Under the pieces are notes generated by a model. It was given only the letters and a program-made list of their open reading frames with translations, was not told where the DNA came from and searched no databases. From a virus, in the IMG/VR virus record IMGVR_UViG_3300035670_000113, positions 1-64,000 of that record: a stretch of 64,000 bases of DNA. One strand, 5' to 3'. Numbering within the stretch: the stretch's first letter is position 1; every line of letters begins with the position of its first letter. Below, one piece after another: positions 57,834 through 64,000 of this stretch. The position numbers and the translations under genes were made by a program.

Positions 57834-59109
57834 TATCTTTTCGCATGAACCAGAATTGGCGGTTCTTTCAATAAACTTGAAAAACCCCACACTTGTAAAC
57901 TTATCAAGTGGGCCTAGATTTTATATGTTTTCATCCATACCGCATCAAGTGATATACAAAGAAATGGAAGACCTGTATGAGAAAAATCTTGTTGCAGATT
58001 CTTCACTTGTTGTAGCGTCTTTGGAAAGTAGTGGTACACTAAATAAGGCTGGAGGAAAAGAGTACATAGAGTATCTTCTTGGGCTAGACTATCCAGAAGC
58101 AAATCTTTCAGAGTACGTTAGAATTCTTCAGCAGTCTTATAAAGCAAGAATGGCAATTACTGCAGTATCTACTTTCAAGACATCTGAGATTACTACGGAT
58201 AATGTAGATACACTGATGTCAACATTAAAAAGATCAATAGATAATATTACAGAAACATCTGGAGGATCTGCGACTGTACATATCGGTGATAACATGAAAG
58301 AATTCACTGATACTGTTATTTCCAGAGTTTCAAACCCAGGAATTAGGGGCTTTTCTTGGGGTATTAGTGATATTGATATAACCACTGGTGGTAAAAGTGC
58401 TGGAGACTTATGGATTATAGCATCAAGACCTTCTATGGGAAAGACAGCTGTAATTTGTAATTCACTTTTAAAGGATGGTGAGAACGGTGTTCCATCAATC
58501 CTGTTTGAGAAAGAAATGAATTATCAGTCATTGGTAGAGAGATTGGTAGCCATTGATACTGGTATCCCACTTCAGAATATTAGAATGGGAATTCTAAATC
58601 AGGAGCAATTAAAACTTATTCTAGCTTCTGGAAAGAAAATAAAAGAGTATCCAATCTACATTGACACAAACTTTAAATCAGACGTATACTACCTAGAATC
58701 AACCATATCGAGACACCAGAAAGTTAATGGTATCAAAAATGTATATCTCGATTATCTACAACTCTTTGCAGAAAGGGATGATAATCAAACACACGAACTA
58801 GGGAGAATTTCAAGAACACTGAAGTTACTATCAACAGAATTGAATATATGTACAATAGCAGTATCTCAGTTAAATAGAATGGTTGAGATGAGAGATAATA
58901 AAAGACCATTCCTTTCAGACCTAAGACAGTCAGGAAATCTAGAAGAAGATGCTGATTTTGTAGTAGGATTGTATAGGGATGACTATTATAATACTGAATC
59001 ATCTGCTAAGGGTCTACTAGAATTTATAGTTCTTAAAGCAAGAAATGGTCCTGTTGGTACTCTCACATTAAAGTTTGTAGCAGATTCAAATAAAGTATTA
59101 AAGGTTTAA
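57811..59109 (+). CDS. dnaB: DnaB-like replicative helicase
   Basis: The product is 432 aa. Small N-terminal domain, then RecA-like C-domain: Walker A ASRPSMGKTA (204-213), FEKEMNYQSLVERL, Walker B VYLDYLQLF, and DLRQSGNLEEDADFV. Unwinds phage DNA; partners with the primase at 37400 and Pol A. ATG at 57811 or 57817. Confidence 0.92.
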   Translation: MRMTDTINIFSHEPELAVLSINLKNPTLVNLSSGPRFYMFSSIPHQVIYKEMEDLYEKNLVADSSLVVASLESSGTLNKAGGKEYIEYLLGLDYPEANLSEYVRILQQSYKARMAITAVSTFKTSEITTDNVDTLMSTLKRSIDNITETSGGSATVHIGDNMKEFTDTVISRVSNPGIRGFSWGISDIDITTGGKSAGDLWIIASRPSMGKTAVICNSLLKDGENGVPSILFEKEMNYQSLVERLVAIDTGIPLQNIRMGILNQEQLKLILASGKKIKEYPIYIDTNFKSDVYYLESTISRHQKVNGIKNVYLDYLQLFAERDDNQTHELGRISRTLKLLSTELNICTIAVSQLNRMVEMRDNKRPFLSDLRQSGNLEEDADFVVGLYRDDYYNTESSAKGLLEFIVLKARNGPVGTLTLKFVADSNKVLKV

Positions 59110-59111
59110 TT

Positions 59112-59537
59112 ATGCCGTTGAAATCAAGAGTTAAAGGAAATCAATTTGAAGCACTGGCAGTTCAGTTATTGACAGAACTTGTTAAAAATAGTAGTTGGAA
59201 GAGAGTCCCAGGTTCCGGTGCATTTGGGACTTCAATGCATGAGCCACACCTACTTGGTGATATAGTAGGGCATGTGGATTCATTTCAGAAGCCATTCAGA
59301 GTAGAAGCCAAAGTTGGATATAACAGTGCATCCGATACCAGGGAAGTAAAACAGTTCACTCTTAAAAAAGAATGGTTAGATAAGATAAAACAGGAAGGTG
59401 TAAATTCATATTCCTTCCCATTTTTAATAGGAAAGTTTTCTGGTGCTAGAGATGGAGTTAAAGTATTCGTAGTAATGGATTTAGAACAATTTGCAGATCT
59501 CTTAAATAAAGTCACAGAACTTTCAAACGAGGAATAG
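59112..59537 (+). CDS. Holliday-junction-resolvase-like endonuclease
   Basis: The product is 141 aa. KGNQFEALAV, VPGSGAFGT, GDIV and RVEAKVGY place the Glu-Asp-Glu-Lys residues of a PD-(D/E)XK fold, the Hjc/resolvase type. Recombination or packaging role. Confidence 0.65.
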   Translation: MPLKSRVKGNQFEALAVQLLTELVKNSSWKRVPGSGAFGTSMHEPHLLGDIVGHVDSFQKPFRVEAKVGYNSASDTREVKQFTLKKEWLDKIKQEGVNSYSFPFLIGKFSGARDGVKVFVVMDLEQFADLLNKVTELSNEE

Positions 59538-59915
59538 ATGAGAGATGCCTGGAATACCATAAAAGATTTTTATACAGAAAACTTTAAGATTTCTGAAGAA
59601 GTTGTTGATATTGTAGCAGACCATGATATTTTACTGTTATGCGCCTCTGGACTGTCAAATATATCTATAGCATCGTTTCTGAATGTTGATGTTGAAGATG
59701 TTGCAAGTGCTGTAGAAAAGTTTTATGGTTTTCGTGGGTGGATATCTGACATGAAGATTAATCCATATAAAGAATACAGAACAGATAATAATAAAGATAC
59801 CTTTATAGAAAGATTAGAATCTGCAGGTATTGATAAGGATGCTATTTTTACATCTTACGCATTATGTGAAAAATGTTTTGCATACGATAATAGAATAGAA
59901 AAAGAGTGGGTATAA
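59538..59915 (+). CDS. 125-aa hypothetical protein
   Basis: ATG directly after the previous stop. Helical, with CASGLSNISIASFLNVDVED and a C-terminal ALCEKCFAY (CxxC). HTH-like helix SGLSNISIASFL may bind DNA. Not classified. Confidence 0.45.
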   Translation: MRDAWNTIKDFYTENFKISEEVVDIVADHDILLLCASGLSNISIASFLNVDVEDVASAVEKFYGFRGWISDMKINPYKEYRTDNNKDTFIERLESAGIDKDAIFTSYALCEKCFAYDNRIEKEWV

Positions 59916-59933
59916 TTGCAGGAAGGAATATAA

Positions 59934-60194
59934 ATGAAAATTAATATAGAAAAAATACCCTATGGAAATAATTATATTAGTGTTGGAAATACTGTGACTA
60001 GAGAACTTACTAATTTACAGGTACTTCAAATGATATCAAAACTGGGTGTTTTTGGAGTACTGAGATTGGAAGTTGATACAATTAGTAAGTTTTCCAGTTT
60101 ATGCAAGGTGCTTGAAAAACTTGGTATTATAAGTTACTATCATACATATGAACCAGAAAATTCACGTACTATTTTAAATATAAGAAGGAGTTAA
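59934..60194 (+). CDS. 86-aa hypothetical protein
   Basis: ATG after GGAAGGAATATAA. ELTNLQVLQMISKLGVFGVL, beta-alpha; unknown. Confidence 0.4.
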   Translation: MKINIEKIPYGNNYISVGNTVTRELTNLQVLQMISKLGVFGVLRLEVDTISKFSSLCKVLEKLGIISYYHTYEPENSRTILNIRRS

Positions 60195-60195
60195 T

Positions 60196-60567
60196 ATGAT
60201 TACAAATTCAAATGAACTAATTAAATCATTACCAGATTTTGATGACCTTGTAAAGGTTGCTCAGGATATTTCAGCACTACAGTATAAAAAATTAATGCTG
60301 GAAGCTAAAATCAAGGAGGCCGAAGCAAACGTATTTAAACTGGCATTTACTGACGAGAAGTTTTTCCAGGGAGGAAAGCCAGCCTCAGTTACATTTATTG
60401 AGAACACCTATAAATACACTGGACTGGATAATTCAATAGTTCCTCTAAGAACAGAGTTAGCAGAAGTAACAGCAAAATTAGAAGAGCATAGAATTCTATT
60501 TGACATCTATAAGAACATGTTGGACGTGTGGAGAACATTATCAGCATCTGAAAGAAGTGTTACATAA
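60196..60567 (+). CDS. 123-aa coiled-coil protein
   Basis: ATG behind AAGGAGTTAAT. Heptad pattern LYKKLMLEAKIKEAEANVF and C-terminal helices ELAEVTAKLEEHRIL. Overlaps the PD-(D/E)XK nuclease gene by one base. Confidence 0.5.
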   Translation: MITNSNELIKSLPDFDDLVKVAQDISALQYKKLMLEAKIKEAEANVFKLAFTDEKFFQGGKPASVTFIENTYKYTGLDNSIVPLRTELAEVTAKLEEHRILFDIYKNMLDVWRTLSASERSVT

Positions 60568-61244
60568 TGACAATAAAACTATCAGCATCACTGATAAAGG
60601 ATTGGCTGGCGTGTAAGGCCATGCCGTTCAATAGAATTAATTTCCCAGAAGAGGTTGTTCCGAGCAGGGAAATGCACATCGGTAATGCTGTACATTTCTC
60701 TATAGAGCATGGATGGACAAACATGGAGTCCAGCATGGTCTACCTTGAAAAGTATAGAAAGTATTTTGACTATACACCACAAGAAAAAGATTTTATACTA
60801 AAATGTTTGAATAATTTTCATTCAGTATTTAGGGGATTTCTTTCAGAGGAAGATCTCGTAGAAAAAAAGTTTTCAATTGATATTGGAAATGATGTTCGTG
60901 TAGTAGGTAAAATAGATAGAATAACGTCTGATGGAAAGATTTTTGATTGGAAAACAGATAGAAAAGTTCCCTCCAGTATATCAAAGTCACCACAGTTTAT
61001 AATCTATGATTGGGCATATAGAAAACTTTTTGACAAACAACCAGTAGGAGTTTATTTTGCATCCCTTACCGAAGGAAGTTTAATAAGTAAGAAGAAGGAT
61101 GCCCTTTCAGAAAATGAATTGTTTGAGAGTATAATACCTGCTATAGTTAGTGATATAAGAAATAATAAGTTTCCAAGAACAGGGTTATTTACAGGAACTT
61201 GTTTTAGATGTCAGTATAAGAAATCCTGTTTAAAGGAAGATTAA
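60567..61244 (+). CDS. PD-(D/E)XK nuclease (Cas4/RecB-like)
   Basis: The product is 225 aa. GNAVHFSIEHG (His), VGKIDRI, FDWKTDRK, QFIIYDWAY and the C-terminal CFRCQYKKSC, a Cas4-like cysteine cluster. Exonuclease for recombination or DNA processing. Iron-sulfur binding possible but Cys spacing is partial. Confidence 0.8.
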   Translation: MTIKLSASLIKDWLACKAMPFNRINFPEEVVPSREMHIGNAVHFSIEHGWTNMESSMVYLEKYRKYFDYTPQEKDFILKCLNNFHSVFRGFLSEEDLVEKKFSIDIGNDVRVVGKIDRITSDGKIFDWKTDRKVPSSISKSPQFIIYDWAYRKLFDKQPVGVYFASLTEGSLISKKKDALSENELFESIIPAIVSDIRNNKFPRTGLFTGTCFRCQYKKSCLKED

Positions 61245-61245
61245 T

Positions 61246-61647
61246 ATGAGTTGGGCAGTACAAAATTTATTACGAACAAGAGAGACTATTAGAATAAAGC
61301 ATGATATAGAATCAGATGAGTACAATGACTTACTTATTCTAGAAAGACAGATAAAGGTATTACATGCTGCAGGAATGTTAACAGACTTTGATGTATTTTT
61401 GTTAGATTCTATCGGTGATGGTAGACCGCTAGTAGAACTTGAGAGAATACTAAATCTTAATCGGCTTACTGTATCTAAACTATTCGTGCAATTGTGTAGT
61501 AGAATAGCATATTATCTTGGTGGAACATTTACAGATGACGGACTGATTGAGGATATGACAAAGAAGTATTCCCTGAAGGATGAAGAAATAGAAACCCTAA
61601 AGAAATATATCAGCGGAAGATATAGACATAAACTAAAAAGGAAATAA
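61246..61647 (+). CDS. 133-aa HTH (sigma-r4-like) protein
   Basis: AAGG site; LVELERILNLNRLTVSKLFV is an HTH with R-L-T-V-S-K recognition helix. Positively charged C-terminus SGRYRHKLKRK. Could be a phage transcription factor. Confidence 0.5.
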   Translation: MSWAVQNLLRTRETIRIKHDIESDEYNDLLILERQIKVLHAAGMLTDFDVFLLDSIGDGRPLVELERILNLNRLTVSKLFVQLCSRIAYYLGGTFTDDGLIEDMTKKYSLKDEEIETLKKYISGRYRHKLKRK

Positions 61648-61650
61648 AAA

Positions 61651-62547
61651 GTGATAGCAAAAACAGACATTAAGAATTTCAGATGCAAGCACAGACACTC
61701 AGCTTTATCCCACCCCAAATGTTATATAAAGTTTCTGAGGGGTGAAGAAGATAAAAAGACACTCCCCAAAATACTTGTAATGGATATTGAAACATCCCCA
61801 CTTACTGCGTATGTTTGGCAAAAGAGTGTGTGGAAGGCAAGCATTACAGATGACCACATTATATCAGAGTGGTATATGCTTTGCTGGAGTGCTAAATGGT
61901 TATTTGATAATAATATAATGGCAGATAGACTCACATCTAAAGAGGCACTGGCAGAGGATGACTCTAGAATAGTTGGAAGTTTGTGGAAACTTTTGGATGA
62001 AGCAGACATTGTTATAGCACATAATGGTGATACTTTTGATGTTCCAAATATGAATACACGTTTTATTGTTAATAACTACACTCCTCCAAGTCCATACAAG
62101 ACAATTGATACTGTCAAAATAGCTCGAAGACAGTTTGGATTTACCCATAATAGTCTTAGAGCTCTTGCAAAAGTTTTTGGATTCAAGACAAAACTGGAAA
62201 CTAATTTTGAGCTGTGGAAAAAGTGTACAGACGGTGATGAAGAATCCCTAAAAAGTATGGAAGAGTATAACAAGAATGATGTCAGACTTCTAGAGGATGT
62301 ATATACAAAACTTAGACCCTGGATTAATGGACACCCAAATCTTGGAATGTACATGGACTTTGATGGTCCGGTATGTCCAAACTGCGGAAGTGATAATATT
62401 AAATGGATTGATGGAAAATTCTGGTATGCATCTTCATCTAAATACCCGCTATTTACTTGTGATAATTGTGGGGCTTTTGGAAAGTCACGTACAAATGTTG
62501 TAACTAAAGAAGAAAAGAAAAACCTAGCATCACCAATACCTAGATAA
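61651..62547 (+). CDS. RNase H-fold 3'-5' exonuclease with zinc ribbon
   Basis: GTG start after AGGAAATAAAAA. 298 aa. Exo motifs ILVMDIETSPL (Asp, Glu), IAHNGDTFDVPNMN and Y-x-x-NDVRLL; C-terminal ribbon VCPNCGSDN and FTCDNCGAFG. Proofreading-like or recombination exonuclease of the DnaQ/RNase_H_2 group. Confidence 0.75.
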   Translation: MIAKTDIKNFRCKHRHSALSHPKCYIKFLRGEEDKKTLPKILVMDIETSPLTAYVWQKSVWKASITDDHIISEWYMLCWSAKWLFDNNIMADRLTSKEALAEDDSRIVGSLWKLLDEADIVIAHNGDTFDVPNMNTRFIVNNYTPPSPYKTIDTVKIARRQFGFTHNSLRALAKVFGFKTKLETNFELWKKCTDGDEESLKSMEEYNKNDVRLLEDVYTKLRPWINGHPNLGMYMDFDGPVCPNCGSDNIKWIDGKFWYASSSKYPLFTCDNCGAFGKSRTNVVTKEEKKNLASPIPR

Positions 62548-62560
62548 AGGAGATATGTAA

Positions 62561-62815
62561 ATGTATACAAAAATAACTTACTCGTCCAACGTAGTCTGTG
62601 AATTTGAAGATGGCTCATGGACTGTTGTAGCAGATATTATAGAGCGAAGATTTAATGGAGAAACATGGGAAGAAGAGAAAATCGCCGCTAAAGGAATTAG
62701 CAACCTGTTTGAAGAGGCTTATCAAACCGCAATGAGATCTTCTGTTGCTCAGTTTAATGACAGACTAAAGAAGACCAAATCTGGAGGATTATTTCCAACC
62801 CCAAGTAGAGATTAA
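62561..62815 (+). CDS. 84-aa hypothetical protein
   Basis: ATG after AAAGGAGATATGTAA. Starts MYTKITYSSNVVCEFEDGSW; unknown beta-rich protein. Confidence 0.45.
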   Translation: MYTKITYSSNVVCEFEDGSWTVVADIIERRFNGETWEEEKIAAKGISNLFEEAYQTAMRSSVAQFNDRLKKTKSGGLFPTPSRD

Positions 62816-62816
62816 T

Positions 62817-63026
62817 ATGGGAAAACTTATTATTACTAAACTTGATAGATTTAATACAATTGTGATAAAACAAGTAGGGGGTAAGTTCTTTCTATCAGCA
62901 CAGGATTCTTTGGTTATAGATATTCCTGGACTGGCATTTATTTTAAAGTACCTGGTATTCAATAATTTAATCAGTGTAAAGGTATTAGAAGGGATTATTA
63001 ATGAGTATAGAGATATTAAAACTTGA
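62817..63026 (+). CDS. 69-aa hypothetical protein
   Basis: ATG 62817 one base after the previous stop. MGKLIITKLDRFNTIVIKQV, then a C-terminal helix. Overlaps the kinase gene by 26 bases. Confidence 0.4.
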   Translation: MGKLIITKLDRFNTIVIKQVGGKFFLSAQDSLVIDIPGLAFILKYLVFNNLISVKVLEGIINEYRDIKT

Positions 63027-63600
63027 TAAGGTGGTTCTTCCAAAGAGCGTGTGTGTTCTTTTTTCTGGAAGAATGGGAGTAGGAAAAACCCTTTGCAGTA
63101 ATATTGCAAAGACATCTGTTAATGATGCTGGAATGACATCAACCGTATTATCTTTTGCCTATGATGTAAAAAAGATAGCACGAACTATGGGATGGAATGG
63201 AATAAAAGATGCGAGAGGTAGAGCACTTCTACAGGGGGTAGGAAGAATTGGCAGAGATTATGACAAGGACTGTTGGGTAAAATCGTCCTTTAAGCGGGCG
63301 GAAGAAACTAGTGGTTATCCTTTTGATTTTATATTCGTAGATGATTGGAGATTTCCCAATGAGGCGATTTATATTAAAGAACATGAACCTCTTTATCATG
63401 TTGTTGAAATTAATATTATATCTGATACTTATTTTCCTGCAGATGGAATTTTTGGCACTGATGATGCTTCTGAAACATCGTTAGAGAATCATACATTTGA
63501 TTATATTATAGACAATAATTCTGATACATTGCACCTCCATAATTCCATAGTTCAAGTACTTAATAGAGTGTCCAAAGAGTTAAGAAGTTCAAATAGATGA
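63001..63600 (+). CDS. deoxynucleoside monophosphate kinase
   Basis: The product is 199 aa. P-loop FSGRMGVGKT (21-30), FVDDWRFPNE and a C-terminal helix pair; pattern of phage T4 gp1-type dNMP kinases. Makes dNDPs from dNMPs for DNA synthesis, in line with the RNR, MazG and nucleotidase. Confidence 0.8.
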   Translation: MSIEILKLDKVVLPKSVCVLFSGRMGVGKTLCSNIAKTSVNDAGMTSTVLSFAYDVKKIARTMGWNGIKDARGRALLQGVGRIGRDYDKDCWVKSSFKRAEETSGYPFDFIFVDDWRFPNEAIYIKEHEPLYHVVEINIISDTYFPADGIFGTDDASETSLENHTFDYIIDNNSDTLHLHNSIVQVLNRVSKELRSSNR

Positions 63601-63627
63601 TGTATATTCATACAGGAAAAAAATTAA

Positions 63628-63834
63628 ATGCTGCCTAAAACATGCTTTCTTTGTGAGAAAGAGATACAGATTGGTAGCCGATATCAGATAATTGGCCTAG
63701 ATAAGCCGTATATAAACCTCTATTTTCATAGAGGTTGCTACGGTTTAATCGGTGAAATCAATGTATTTTTATCACAAAATGTAAAAAAAGTGTATAATTG
63801 GTGTAATAAAACTAATAAAAACACAAAGAAATGA
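63628..63834 (+). CDS. 68-aa zinc protein
   Basis: CFLCEKEIQIGSRY then FHRGCYGLIG: CxxC with a His/Cys, zinc-knuckle-like. Basic C-terminus. Confidence 0.45.
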   Translation: MLPKTCFLCEKEIQIGSRYQIIGLDKPYINLYFHRGCYGLIGEINVFLSQNVKKVYNWCNKTNKNTKK

Positions 63835-63840
63835 GGATAA

Positions 63841-64000
63841 ATGGCCAAGCAAACCAAAGAAAAAATGAGAAATCTTAAACAGTACAGTGATATGACTGAT
63901 GAAAGGTTTGAAGAAATTTGGAAGAGTAGGGTTGCTGGACTTCAGCGTTCAAGTGACTTTGAGGAAAGAATCAATAAGAAACTTGAGGATTTCTCTAAAG
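63841..64000 (+). CDS. start of a gene cut by the window end
   Basis: ATG 63841 after GAGGATAA. MAKQTKEKMRNLKQYSDMTD then FEEIWKSRVAGL, helical, open to the end of the window. Possibly a terminase-type or scaffold protein; too short to decide. Confidence 0.4.
   Translation, partial: MAKQTKEKMRNLKQYSDMTDERFEEIWKSRVAGLQRSSDFEERINKKLEDFSK

Overview
The window looks like part of a large, lytic tailed-phage genome (dsDNA, Caudoviricetes). It holds a tail and host-lysis block, a family A DNA polymerase, RecA, DnaB helicase, primase, an adenosylcobalamin-type ribonucleotide reductase, DNA methyltransferases and 30 readable tRNA genes that together cover all 20 amino acids. There is no integrase or repressor. 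AGGAGG-type ribosome sites, low overall GC, heavy AGA usage, a GH25 endolysin and consensus TTGACA/TATAAT promoters with 17-bp spacers suggest a low-GC Gram-positive (Bacillota-like) host. The host cannot be named from the sequence.

Layout. 1-12.4 kb (+): end of a probable tape-measure gene, two paralogous tail-hub proteins (one fused to a long C-terminal region), fibre/adhesin-like proteins, endolysin and a holin-like protein, closed by a terminator. 12.6-13.6 kb (-): a small, visibly GC-richer leftward operon with a textbook sigma70 promoter, a possible G-quadruplex leader and its own terminator. 13.9-34.3 kb (+): a long accessory operon of about 45 mostly small genes. Its core is an amide/peptide-bond chemistry set: three amidoligase-like proteins, two ATP-grasp ligases, one class II and one class I glutamine amidotransferase, plus an AAA+ ATPase, a PrsW-like membrane protease, a papain-like protein and a SprT-like protease. 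It also carries a short tRNA and structured-RNA island at 18.3-18.8 kb. 34.4-41.5 kb (-): nucleotide and DNA-modification operon (class II RNR, MazG-like, deoxyribonucleotidase, primase, three methyltransferases) with a run of zinc-ribbon microproteins. A strong bidirectional terminator separates it from the accessory operon.

41.5-51.7 kb (+): 29 tRNA genes interleaved with microproteins (membrane peptides, zinc ribbons) and with 100-300-nt spacers that fold strongly. Several spacers have paired ends and pseudoknots and resemble undescribed ornate phage RNAs. The block also holds an AT-rich 12-bp iteron and hairpin region with two consensus promoters, and a vWA/DUF2828 (Ro60/TROVE-like) protein. 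51.7-64 kb (+): replication and recombination block (Pol A, RecA, SSB-like, DnaB, nucleases, exonuclease, dNMP kinase).

How it fits together: replication genes, nucleotide supply and tRNAs make the phage fairly independent of the host. The accessory operon probably makes or attaches an amide-linked modification to a peptide, wall component or small molecule. The tRNA/ncRNA block with a vWA-RNP-like protein is a candidate RNA-based system. All coordinates were derived by eye and reading frame. No homology search or folding program was run.
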